Positions 10,447 to 20,154 of a stretch of DNA of 64,000 bases are shown in pieces. Made by a program: the position numbers and the translations under genes. Numbering within the stretch: the first letter of the stretch is position 1; every line of letters begins with the position of its first letter. Location: assembly GCA_032716605.1 (NCBI GenBank), contig CM064517.1, positions 27,690,106 to 27,754,105 of the forward strand, given 5' to 3'. This stretch comes from Paralithodes platypus. Its lineage: Eukaryota; Arthropoda; Malacostraca; Decapoda; Lithodidae. The notes beneath the pieces are model-generated. The model saw only the letters and a list, made by a program, of their open reading frames with translations. It did no database searches and was not told where the DNA came from.

Positions 10447-10791
10447 TTAAGGGGAGATGGTTGCTTTTTGTGGACCCCCTTCTCCCTCCTTAGTTTTGAG
10501 ATTTGTCGACGTTTTTCCCATTAGTTTGGCGGTTTTAAGACCTTTCGTCCAATTTCTTTGTCAATATTGAGACTTTTCGTGACATTTAGGTGTCTATTTT
10601 TTCCTGGCGAGCAATAGCGAGCCTGTAATTCGAGGAGGAACCGGTTTTCGGCCGGTAACATTTTTTTACCGAAAAATTTACAAATGTATCTTGAAAATGT
10701 CTTGGGGGTGTTTTTTTACAGCTTGATGGAGGTCTAGGGAGGAAATCAAAATAATAATAAATGAGCCAAATAATACGCCCATCCCCCTTAA
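10447..10791 (+). mobile_element. Family A TTAA element
   Basis: 345 bp from TTAAGGGGAGATGG to CATCCCCCTTAA. It belongs to the subgroup with GACCCCCTTCTCCCTCC near the left end and a short AATAATAATAAAT stretch near the right. The stem reads CCGGTTTTCGGCCGG, so its pairing is weakened. Confidence 0.87.
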
Positions 10792-10859
10792 GGATATTCG
10801 CCAACACAGGCTCCTTTGTTGGGTAGCGATTAGTAGGAGGTTGTAGTCTTGGTCACGGT

Positions 10860-11430
10860 GCCTTGGGGGAGCCTTACACGCCCACACGCCCACCATCAGC
10901 CCACCCACTCACTTACCCAACTCTCACCACACCCACCTATCTGTAGACACCCAAAACACACCTCATCAGTTTTGACATTGCAGCCTCTTAGTCAATATAT
11001 TCACCCCAACCAACCCACTATTATCATCCTCCCCATATTTCACCCACTCACCCAAGCACCTCACCCTACCCCAACCCACCCACAAACCAACCCCACAGTC
11101 CAACCACTTAAGGATCTTATCCCGCCCACCTACCCCTCAGAACACCCACCCTATCCTAAAGCCTACCACCCACATTCAAAACACCATCATAACATAATGT
11201 ACACCCGCCCAAACACCCATTAACCCTCTTGGCCTACCCCCCCTCCCCCCCCCCCCCCACACACACACCCACCTCCCACCCACACACCCACACCCACCCA
11301 CACACACACACCTTCACTCACACACACACAACTCTAACTCAAACCACCCACCTCACTATTGACCCTTCAGCCCACTCTCATAACACAACAAACTCGAACA
11401 TAAAGCAATCACTCGCATTAGCTATCACCT
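10860..11430. other. C/A-rich low-complexity stretch
   Basis: CACC- and ACCC-rich sequence with no regular unit and no gene. Pieces recur in degraded form at 480-700. A pure C run at about 11240-11260 may be length-inaccurate. Confidence 0.7.
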
Positions 11431-11457
11431 CTACTAACGAAGTTGGACGGAGGTTTC

Positions 11458-11602
11458 TTGTATTCTGGCAACTAGTAAACGATAGTATTCAACTTAGAAA
11501 GGAATTGTGGGAGTCAGAGAGTTAATTGAGACCAATTTTACCTATTTTACCGCGAAAGGGCCTTCTAGACCTGAGTAAAATCGGCTAATGTTACCCAAAA
11601 TG
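11458..11602. mobile_element. Family C element, truncated
   Basis: TGTATTCTGGCAACTAGTAA and TTCAACTTAGAAAGGAATTG match the family-C left arm, and CCTTCTAGACCTGAG with AATCGGCTAATG matches its right arm. Both outer ends are missing; a SINE-like element follows directly on the right. A second copy of the central words lies at 735-780. Confidence 0.6.
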
Positions 11603-11869
11603 GGTCCTTGAAGACTGCAAGAAAGTTTCCTTTTTAAGATCTCCCGATAGGGTGGCACTCCAAAGTGGGCTGCGAACAGTGGGGGCATTGGCCCGGGGTT
11701 GCAAGCCCATGGGTTGTTGATCCCCTCCCCTGCTGCCTTCTCAGAGACAGAGCTTATCTCACCCTGGCCCCTTCGGGGGCCGGAGCATCTGGATGGCTTC
11801 GGTCTACCGGACTCGGGACTGCTGGGCCAGACAGTTTGGGAAACTACAACAACAACAACAACAACAACA
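11603..11869 (+). mobile_element. SINE-like element with Jockey-type 3' end and (AAC)n tail
   Basis: GC-richer than its surroundings. It ends in ACTCGGGACTGCTGGGCCAG, ACAGTTTGGGAAACT and then (ACA)n. The end of the Jockey-like LINE at 22660-22697 reads ATTCGGGGCTGTTTGGCCAG, GCAGCTTAGGGAACAAC, so the two share a 3' terminus. The body (GGGGGCATTGGCCCGGGGTT, GATCCCCTCCCC) has no LINE coding match I can see. The 5' edge is uncertain. A truncated copy lies at about 840-932. Confidence 0.6.
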
Positions 11870-12094
11870 GGCACAAATCTCTCAAATTACAACGATACAT
11901 TCCGAGTAAATTAACAAACTCTGGTATGATCCACCCATAACATTGCAATCAGACTCGAGTTGTATGCCAGTGAGGTCTACAACATGGCAGCTATGACAAC
12001 AATAATAACGTAGCACTCTCCCCATAAAAGTCTCTTGGGGGTGGTCCCTTTAATTGCCTCCCTTGCTTTGCCTTGCCCATTAACTCTTGCATTT

Positions 12095-12172
12095 CACTCC
12101 CCCCCCCCCCCCTCCCCCCTCTATTTCCTCCTAGCCCTACTCTCTCTCTCTCTCTCTCTCTCCCTCTCTCTC
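12095..12172. repeat. Poly-C and (CT)n tract
   Basis: A run of C followed by CTCCTAGCC-like text and a (CT)n microsatellite. Confidence 0.9.
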
Positions 12173-12513
12173 ATATATAATGCTTTACCATGCAACGTTT
12201 AATTGATTTTAACTTTATCCACCAACTTGATCTCTCCTCTTCCCTCCCCAACCTCTTACTCAGTGCTGCTCCTCCCTCTTTGCCTCTTGAACCTTCCTTC
12301 TCAAGGTTGAAGTTAGGCAATCACTTATTTTCTGGCCATTTTAGGAAAATCTTGACATCTTCCTACTTCTGAATCAAAGCTTAATCATAATAAAGCCCCC
12401 TAAATGTTTGAAGCAAAAACTTTTCAGAACGAAAATTGTCGATAATGACATTTATGGTTCTACCTCTCAAACCATTTTTGTATGTATTATTATTTGTGTT
12501 TGTTTTACATAAA

Positions 12514-12598
12514 TAGGCTACATATAGCTACAATACTACATATAGGCTACATATAGCTACAATACTACATATAGGCTACATATAGCTACAATACTATA
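12514..12598. repeat. 29-bp direct repeat, three copies
   Basis: The words TAGGCTACATATAGCTACAA and TACTACATA repeat three times. The following 12600-12900 is AT-rich sequence in which nothing else is recognised. Confidence 0.88.
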
Positions 12599-12915
12599 TT
12601 TTGGTTATTCCTGCTAACTGCTAACATTTACCTTTTAACAACAGGTCTTCCTAACCTAAACAAAAATCAGTTTGAGTTTAATGTGTAGTTATAATTATGA
12701 ATGAATTTCAAATATATTTTCAGGTATAGTTTTTGAATATTCATCTTTAATTTAACTGACCATACCCTATGTTATATAAATATTCATAAACATTTCTAAA
12801 TATATGTATAATTTTACAAAATTTATCGAAAAAACGAATTTCAAATTAATCTACTGTACATAATAACAAACTTATATTGATGATTATTATAATTATCTAT
12901 ATATTTTCGTTTAAT

Positions 12916-12963
12916 CACTAGATCTCCATCAAGCTATAAGAAAATACCCCCCCAAGACCCCCA
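12916..12963 (-). repeat. Family A fragment abutting a satellite
   Basis: CTAGATCTCCATCAAGCTAT and AAAATACCCCCCCAAGACC match the right part of family A in reverse orientation (compare 7934-7972). The element stops where the 21-bp array begins, the rest being absent. Confidence 0.55.
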
Positions 12964-13172
12964 GTAGCCCCACAAACATTTCCAGTAGCCCAACAAACAT
13001 CCCCAGTAGCCCCAAATCGTCCCAGTAGCCCCCAAATCGTCCCCAGTAGCCCCCAAATCGTCCCCAGTAGCCCTCAAATCGTCCCCAGTAGCCCCAAATC
13101 GTCCCAGTAGCCCCCAAATCGTCCCCAGTAGCCCCCAAATCGTCTAAAATCGTCCCCAGTAGCCCCACAGCC
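12955..13172. repeat. 20/21-bp minisatellite (CCCAGTAGCCCCAAATCGT)
   Basis: About ten units of 20-21 bp, degenerate at the edges (CAACAAACAT variants on the left). It starts inside the remnant of a family-A element. The minus-strand frame rich in GYWGRF is a repeat artefact. Confidence 0.92.
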
Positions 13173-13535
13173 CCTCACCCTTATCTACCGTCTTCGCCTT
13201 GTCAGACCTGAGCTGCTCGCCTCCAACGTAGAGACGGTGCTTGGCATACTAAATTACCTCTCTCTCTCTCTCTCTCTTGTTCTTGCTCTCGTTCTCTCTG
13301 CTGATTCTTAATTTTCTTTTCCTTCTCCAAATTATTATCATTAATTACCCTTTATACAGGTTTGCTCTAATGCATAATTTCCACAGTATCGTCCGTAATC
13401 ATAGTTACACACAGGCAATCAATACCTTTCATATATTTGTTTTATATTGTTGTTTACCATTACCAGGGGATCAGGTCAGTTCAGTTTGGTAGGCGACCCG
13501 TATATAGGAAGGCGTGCGGGAGATGTGGGGATAGG

Positions 13536-13585
13536 ATTAAATATACTATCAGGGGGATTTAAATATACTATCAGGGGGATTTAAT
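13536..13585. repeat. 23-bp duplication
   Basis: AAATATACTATCAGGGGGAT with three more bases occurs twice in a row. The sequence between 13280 and 13730 is otherwise unremarkable. Confidence 0.8.
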
Positions 13586-13733
13586 ACACTTCGCCAAGTC
13601 CCCCAGTCAACCTACTTTAAAATCCTACCCATCATGACTATGATATTACCATTTATCTTGTCATAAAGCTAACTTAAGACTTGTTCTACAATTAAATATT
13701 GCCTGGCCTAAAAGTGTGTCACAAGTTAGTTAT

Positions 13734-14107
13734 TACACTTACGCCACATACTGTATAGCTAATCTAGTTCTACACTTACGCCACATACTGTATAGCTAAT
13801 CTAGTTCTACACTTACGCCACATACTGTATAGCTAATCTAGTTCTACATTTACGCCACATACTGTATAGCTAATCTAGTTATACCCTTACGGCCACATTA
13901 CTGTATAGCTAATCTAGTTCTACACTTACGCCACATACTGTATAGCTAATCTAGTTCTACATTTACGCCACATACTGTATGGCTAATCTAGTTCTACACT
14001 TACGCCACATACTGTATAGCTAATCTAGTTCTACACTTACGCCACATACTGTATGGCTAATCTAGTTCTACACTTACGCCACATACTGTATAGCTAATCT
14101 AGTTCTA
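13734..14107. repeat. 37-bp minisatellite
   Basis: Ten units of 37 bp with the words ACACTTACGCCACATACTGT and ATAGCTAATCTAGTTCT. Variants include a C-to-T in ACATTTACG and TATGG for TATAG. The unit is not a multiple of three and gives no long frame. Confidence 0.95.
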
Positions 14108-14199
14108 GCTTTCTGTTTCCTCTTTACCTGCATTCACCTATTTCCTTCTCTTCTCCTTACCTCTTGTGTTCATTCACATTACTAACTCTCCCCTCCCTC

Positions 14200-14317
14200 T
14201 CTCTCTCTCTCTCCTTCTCTCCCCAGGCCACCCACCGTACCAGTAGCACTAACAAACAACTAAACACAGCCACCTACCCGCCACTTTTATGCAAATTTTT
14301 AAATAGACCCCCTTTTA

Positions 14318-14348
<31 letters not shown>

Positions 14349-14360
14349 GTGTCTCTCCTT
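14200..14360. repeat. (CT)n tracts
   Basis: Two (CT)n microsatellites (about 14198-14222 and 14319-14345) flank ordinary sequence. The short serine/leucine-rich frame across them is not a gene. Confidence 0.9.
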
Positions 14361-14591
14361 TTAGCGACGCTGTCAGTTATAATATATTTGAGGCTGTTTA
14401 ATTCCAAATTCCAGTATTTATTAATTTGTAATATTCCTTTCCTTCCTACGATTTTGTTTGGCATACTATGGTAACTGTTATTGGTTTATATGCCTATGAA
14501 TTTAATAATGCATTAACATCCCAGATAATATATTAGCACCTTCTATACATAACCAGTGTTGTTACTATTGTTGACTGGGAGGTAGTGCGAT

Positions 14592-14593
<2 letters not shown>

Positions 14594-14622
<29 letters not shown>
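14594..14622. repeat. (GTT)n microsatellite
   Basis: Nine to ten GTT triplets. It could be the complementary (AAC)n tail of a minus-strand retroelement, but no LINE or SINE end is recognised beside it. The 14630-14990 stretch holds AT-rich unique sequence. Confidence 0.9.
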
Positions 14623-14995
14623 ATGCCTCATATTTATTTCCCTAAGGTAATCACATGTTTACACTCTACTTATAAGGAAGGGCTGCGTCATCGTCTACAG
14701 AAAGGGTTAATTTATAATAGTAAGAAGCAAAACAAATACAAATAAATCCAATCAAATACAAATTTAAAAAACCCCAAAGCTGATAGAACCCTCCAGTACA
14801 TAAACCTCACCACCTCCATCGATACAATTCGGAGGACGATAATAAAACATATATATATGAAACGTTAACCAAAATGATTCATAAAGACGAAATATCAGTT
14901 AATTTAGTTGACTAATTAAGTTTGACATCCACCCATGCACTAACCAATCAACTATCTACTTCCCATCATCCCATCCACCCGATATTTAACAAACT

Positions 14996-15321
14996 TTAAG
15001 GGGAGGTTTTTAGTTAGTTCCCTAGACCTCCATCAAGCTTAAAATTACATCCCCTTGAGTCCCTTTCAAGATAAATTTGTACATTTTTCGGTAGAAAAAT
15101 TTCCCGGCCGAAGGCCGGTTCCTCTTAAATTACAGGCTCGCTATCGCTCGCCAGGATAAAATCGACACCTAAATTGCACGAAAGGTCTTAATATGGGGTG
15201 AAAGTTCTTAAAATCGCCAAACTAATGGGGCGAACGTTTTATAATATCAAAAGCAATGGGGCTAACCATGAGGGAGAAAGGGGTCAAGAAAAAAATCCCT
15301 CAAGTGGACATCTCCCCTTAA
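14996..15321 (-). mobile_element. Family A TTAA element
   Basis: 326 bp, reverse orientation, from TTAAGGGGAGGTTTTTAG to ACATCTCCCCTTAA. It carries the perfect hairpin CCGGCCGAAGGCCGG (15104-15118), the CATTTTTCGGTAGAAAAAT stem and GGCTCGCTATCGCTCGCC. Its right TTAA is also the left TTAA of a family-B element. Confidence 0.9.
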
Positions 15322-15688
15322 GGGGGCCCACCTCGTTTTTTTTTTCTCTCTCTCTCTCTCTCTCTCTGGGTTGTATCCATTCGGCCCCATTCAGCTTGCT
15401 GTTTTAAGACGTTTATCCCCATCCAGGTGTCGATTTACCGCGAGCCAGAATATTATTAAACATGATTTTGACAGCAGGCTAAATTTGTACCTTTTTCGAT
15501 AAAAAAAAAATGCCTCAGGCAAAGCCTGATTTCTCCATACAATGCTGACTCGCTATCGCTCGCCAGGAAGAAGTCGACACCTGGATGGGGATAAATGTCT
15601 TAAAACATTAGGCTGCATGGGGCCAAATGGATACAACCCAGAGAAATAGAGAAAATTAGTGAAAAATAGCAGGTCACCCCCCTTATAA
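15318..15688. mobile_element. Family B fold-back TTAA element
   Basis: Starts at the TTAA shared with the preceding family-A copy and ends CACCCCCCTTATAA. Inverted arms hold GTTGTATCCATTCGGCCCCA and its partner near 15617-15645. The central hairpin is TCAGGCAAAGCCTGA (15515-15529), a paired variant of the TCCGGCGAAGCCGGA found at 18833. One arm has lost most of the GAGCGGTAGC word. Confidence 0.83.
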
Positions 15689-15699
15689 GGAGTGCAATT

Positions 15700-15772
15700 T
15701 CTAACTATCCCCCCACTCACCTTCCATCCATCCATTTCTAACTATCCCCCCACTCACCTTCCATCCATCCAT
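15700..15772. repeat. 37-bp duplication
   Basis: ATTTCTAACTATCCCCCCAC and TCACCTTCCATCCATCC occur twice in tandem. Confidence 0.85.
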
Positions 15773-15792
15773 TGTATCTATCCACTAACTAT

Positions 15793-15892
15793 TTAAGGGG
15801 AGGTGGGTCGTTTTTCTGGTCCACCTTCTTCCTCATGTTTAGCCCCATTAGTTTTCAGATTTGATGACGTTCAGTCAAATTGTTTGGCGATC
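15793..15892 (+). mobile_element. Family A element, left end only
   Basis: TTAAGGGGAGGTGGG, TCATGTTTAGCCCCATTAGT and GATTTGATGACGTTC match family A, then the element breaks off at TTGTTTGGCGATCCACC, where the 79-bp array starts. Confidence 0.72.
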
Positions 15893-16515
15893 CACCTATC
15901 CACTACCCCTTTAACAATCTTTTATGAGTGACTTTATTACCTAGCCATCCACTTCTCCATCTCCAACCATCCACCTATCCACTACCCCTTTAACAATCTT
16001 TTATGAGTGACTTTATTACCTAGCCATCCACTTCTCATCTCCAACCATCCACCTATCCACTACCCCTTTAACAATCTTTTATGAGTGACTTTATTACCTA
16101 GCCATCCACTTCTCCATCTCCAGCCATCCACCTATCCACTACCCCTTTAACAATCTTTTGTGAGTGACTTTATTACCTAGCCATCCACTTCTCCATCTCC
16201 AGCCATCCAACTATCCACTACCCCTTTAACAATCTTTTATGAGTGACTTTATTACCTAGCCATCCACTTCTCCATCTCCAGCCATCCACCTATCCACTAC
16301 CCCTTTAACAATCTGTTATGAGTGACTTTATTACCTAGCCATCCACTTCTCCATCTCCAGCCATCCACCTATCCACTACCCCTTAACAAACTTGTATGAG
16401 TCACTCTACTAACTAGCTATCCACCTCTCCATCTCCAGCCATCCACCTATCCCTCATCCCCTTAACAATCTTTTATGAGTGACTTTATTAACTAGCTATT
16501 CACCCATCCAGCTAT
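15889..16515. repeat. 79-bp minisatellite
   Basis: About eight units with CCATCCACCTATCCACTACC, CCTTTAACAATCTTTTATGA, GTGACTTTATTACCTAGCCA and CTTCTCCATCTCC. The last two units are more diverged (CTAACTAGCTAT). The array begins inside a broken family-A copy. Confidence 0.93.
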
Positions 16516-16684
16516 CCCCCATCCCCTTAGCAGCGACGTGCGGTGGTTAGCCATTGTCACGGTAGTTGAGTAGTTAGGGGGGGTTGAATCGCCCATCGAC
16601 ATGCAAGGAGGGAGCTGGCCGTCTTAATGGTCGGGGAAGTGTCTTTATAGAGATAATGGCTTACTCGGGACTGGCTTCATTAGG

Positions 16685-16740
16685 CTGGCTTTTATGGCAG
16701 TGGGGGAGGGGGGGGGGGGGAGAGAGAGAGAGAGAGAGTT
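16685..16740. repeat. Poly-G and (GA)n
   Basis: GGGGGAGGGG run followed by a short (GA)n. The 16516-16690 stretch holds nothing recognisable. Confidence 0.85.
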
Positions 16741-16899
16741 ACAAGGAATAGTTAGTATCTCAGAGACCTTGCGGTCCATTCCGAGGAGATACTCGAAGTG
16801 GAAGGAGAGAGACTGTTTAGTGCACTACACTCGTTACAGTGTGCAAAATACTATCTACTCTCTTCTTGAACTGCTCTACTGAAGAACTATTTACAACTT

Positions 16900-16901
<2 letters not shown>

Positions 16902-16986
<85 letters not shown>

Positions 16987-16992
16987 GGGGGA
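16902..16992. repeat. (GA)n with poly-G end
   Basis: About 75 bp of GA, then 14 or so G. Frames across it on the minus strand are serine/leucine repeats only. Confidence 0.96.
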
Positions 16993-17227
16993 GTGAGTGA
17001 GTGAGTCTTTCACCAGCCATGTTCGGGATACTACAAAGAATGCTGCATGGAAACTTGATTGCATTCGACTTATATGACATCTCATGGACTGTAAAGGTGT
17101 GGCTACTCTGCATACCGGTAAGTGTCAAGTTCGTTAAAAAAAATAGAAAACTCTCCACTTGCATGGTCATGATAATGTCTCCCCTCATAATATAAACTTT
17201 TGGACCAAACAGAGAAAGGAGCTGAAT

Positions 17228-17432
17228 TAAGTAAGTATAATTAAGTAAGTATAATTAAGTAACATTAATTAAGTAAGTATAATTAAGTAAGTATAATTAA
17301 GTAAGTATAATTAAGTAAGTATAATTAAGTAAGTATTATTAAGTAAGTATAATTAAGTAAGTATAATTAAGTAAGTATAATTAAGTAAGTATAATTAAGT
17401 AAGTATAATTAAGTAAGTATAATTAAGTAAGT
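17228..17432. repeat. 14-bp minisatellite (AATTAAGTAAGTAT)
   Basis: Fourteen or so units of AATTAAGTAAGTAT with rare changes (ACATT, TATT). It runs without a break into the left end of a family-A element, whose expected TTAAGGGGAGG terminus reads TTAAGTAAGTAAGG. Confidence 0.93.
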
Positions 17433-17764
17433 AAGGTTTCTAGTTTGTTTTCTACTCCTCCAGCAATCTTAAAATTTCACCTCCTTGACCCTCTTTCAAG
17501 ATAAATTTGTACATTTTTCGGTAGAAAAATGTCCCGGCTGAAAGCCGGTTCCTCTTATATTACAGGCTCGCTATCGCTCGCCAGGATAAAATCGACACCT
17601 AAATGGCACGAAAGGTCTTAAAATTGACAGAAATGGGTCGAAAGTTCTTAAAATCGTCAAAATAATGGGGCGAACGTCTTAAAATTAGAAAAGCAATGGG
17701 GCTAAACATGAGGGAGAAAGGAGTCCAGAGAAAAATCCCTCAAGTGGAAACCCCCCCCCCTTAA
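17419..17764 (-). mobile_element. Family A TTAA element
   Basis: Reverse orientation. The left terminus is blurred into the 14-bp array and the right end is a C run followed by TTAA. Hairpin CCGGCTGAAAGCCGG lies at 17534-17548. It is of the same subgroup as the plus-strand copy at 18329, with which it forms a large inverted pair. Confidence 0.85.
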
Positions 17765-17805
17765 TCAGCAACTACAAACCCCAACGCACTTGAACAAACC
17801 ATACT

Positions 17806-18228
17806 GTCTTGATCCAACTCAAAGAACAACACATTGTCTTGATCCAACTCACAAGAACAACACATTGTCTTGATCCAACTCAAAGAACAACACATTGTCT
17901 TGATCCAACTCAAAGAACAACACATTGTCTTGATCCAACTCAAAGAACAACACATTGTCTTGATCCAACTCAAAGAACAACACATTGTCTTGATCCAACT
18001 CAAAGAACAACACATTGTCTTGATCCAACTCAAAGAACAACACATTGTCTTGATCCAACTCAAAGAACAACACATTGTCTTGATCCAACTCAAAGAACAA
18101 CACATTGTCTTGATCCAACTCAAAGAACACATTGTCTTGATCCAACTCAAAGAACAACACATTGTCTTGATCCAACTCAAAGAACAACACATTGTCTTGA
18201 TCCAAATCAAAGAACAACACATTGTTAT
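17806..18228. repeat. 30-bp minisatellite
   Basis: About 14 units of GAACAACACATTGTCTTGAT plus CCAACTCAAA. Units are almost identical apart from one 3-bp loss near 18125. All three frames on both strands stay open for long stretches (up to 185 codons), as expected for a unit divisible by three. Confidence 0.95.
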
Positions 18229-18328
18229 CCCCGGGGGTGTCAGCCTCTACCACAGGGTCGGGGTGTTTCAGGTTTATGTGTAATATACAAATATTCCCCC
18301 AAAGATGCACGCTCCACATCTGACAGCC

Positions 18329-18664
18329 TTAAGGGGAGATATCCACTTGAGGGACTTTTTTCTTGACTCCTTTCTCCCTCATGTTTGGCCCCATTGCTTT
18401 TCTAATTTTAAGACGTTCGCCCCATTATTTTGACGATTTTAAGAACCTTCGACCCATTTCTGTCAATTTTAAGGCCTTTCGTGCCATTTAGGTGTCGATT
18501 TTATCCTGGCGAGCGACAGCGAGCCTGTAATTTAAGAGGAACCGGCTTTCAGCCGGGACATTTTTCTACCGAAAAATGTACAAATTTATCTTGAAAGGGG
18601 CTCAAGGGGGTGCAATCTTAAGCTTGATGGATATCCAGAGACCAAACTAAAAACCTGCCCTTAA
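18329..18664 (+). mobile_element. Family A TTAA element, near-complete reference copy
   Basis: 336 bp from TTAAGGGGAGATATCC to AACCTGCCCTTAA. In order: ACTTGAGGGACTTTTTTCTT, CTCCCTCATGTTTGGCCCC, ATTTTAAGACGTTCGCCCC, TTTAGGTGTCGATTTTATCC, GGCGAGCGACAGCGAGCC, hairpin CCGGCTTTCAGCCGG (18542-18556), hairpin CATTTTTCTACCGAAAAATG, and GCTTGATGGATATCC. No reading frame. Its right TTAA is shared with the family-B element that follows. Confidence 0.9.
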
Positions 18665-19013
18665 GGGAGCCCACTTCGCTTGTTTTTATCTTTCTCTCCC
18701 TCTCTCTTCGGCTTGTACATTTACTCCCATCCAGATGCCAATATTTTCCCTGCGAGCGGTAGCGAGCCAGCATATATAATTTTTTTTTTTTACAGCAAAT
18801 TAAATTTGTACATTTTTGGATAGAACATTTTCTCCGGCGAAGCCGGATTTCTCCATACAGTGCTGGCTCGCTATCGCTCGCCAGGAAGAAATCGACACCT
18901 GGATGGGGATAAACGTCTTAATACAGTTGGCTGAATGGGGCCGAATGGATACAAGCCAGGGAAAGAGAGAAAAGGCGAGAAAGTTAAAAAATAAAGCCGG
19001 TGACCCCCATTAA
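18661..19013. mobile_element. Family B fold-back TTAA element
   Basis: 353 bp from the TTAA shared with the family-A copy to GACCCCCATTAA. The arms pair TTGCCAATATTTTCCC-type text with AAATCGACACCTGGATGGGG; the left arm has lost the GGCCCCATTTAG block. Central hairpin TCCGGCGAAGCCGGA lies at 18833-18847. Confidence 0.85.
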
Positions 19014-19133
19014 TACATAAATATTAGATATATTTCAGAAGTAGGGATCTTAAAATTTAATATACTGTACATATACATCAAGAATAGAAATGTAACCATG
19101 CGATATTTTGTGATTCTTTAATTGGGCTTAACA

Positions 19134-19200
19134 ATAGATAATTAATAATAGATAATTAATAATAGATAATTAATAATGGGCTTAACAATAGATAATTAAA
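19134..19200. repeat. 14-bp direct repeats (AATAGATAATTAAT)
   Basis: Four or five AATAGATAATTAAT units, two of them separated by a repeat of GGGCTTAAC. Confidence 0.85.
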
Positions 19201-19234
19201 ATCTTAGATGCAAAATCACCAGAGAATCGTAAAG

Positions 19235-19237
<3 letters not shown>

Positions 19238-19310
<73 letters not shown>

Positions 19311-19313
19311 GAG

Positions 19314-19381
<68 letters not shown>

Positions 19382-19391
19382 CGAGAGAGAT
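19238..19391. repeat. (GA)n microsatellite
   Basis: About 150 bp of GA with a few C interruptions. Confidence 0.97.
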
Positions 19392-19805
19392 GTAAGAACA
19401 ACGCACTCCTGGATGAAAACACAGCTACCCCGCAAATCAAACGCAGAACACAGTAATAGCGTAAGGAGACACTATATATAGCTACCAAATGAAAGGACAA
19501 CAAACGGAAAAGAAACAGATATATTACAAAGCAAAATTATACTGTAGACACTCGATGATGAACTTGGAAGGATGAGGAGGCAAAACAAATTAGTAATAAC
19601 AACTACAGATAAAATACAAGTAAGGTGATAATGAGAATTCCAGGTAAGTGGTGGAAATGTGTCAGGAGTAAGTAGAATGACAATGATAACAATACAATAT
19701 GCAACTCCCATCAAATGGGACAACCAATAAATTAACATCAAGTAAGTGATGTGATAATGAACAATGGGTGCTTTGACAACAGAGACGGTGTGAGCATGAA
19801 CGCCT

Positions 19806-19904
<99 letters not shown>

Positions 19905-19968
19905 TGATAGAAAAAAAATAGATAGATAGATAGTTAGATAAATATATAGATAGATAGATAGATAAACA

Positions 19969-19999
<31 letters not shown>

Positions 20000-20000
20000 G
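19806..20000. repeat. (AT)n, (GA)n and (GATA)n compound tract
   Basis: (AT)n at 19806-19885, short (GA)n, GATA repeats at 19919-19972, then (GA)n to about 19999. The 19392-19800 stretch holds no recognised feature. Confidence 0.93.
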
Positions 20001-20154
20001 ATGGGGGGTGAAGCTTCAAGGCTCACCAACTTTAAAAAGAGCTGTGGTGGCGGTGGCACGGCAGGGGGGGGGGGGGGGGGTCGCTTTGGTCCCTGCCAAC
20101 CACCACCACCACCACCACCACACACTACGGGTTATTGATTCATTCGGGGGTCCT

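Noticed and set aside
10066..10524. A 152-codon proline-rich frame
   Set aside because: It covers a polypyrimidine tract and runs into a family-A element.
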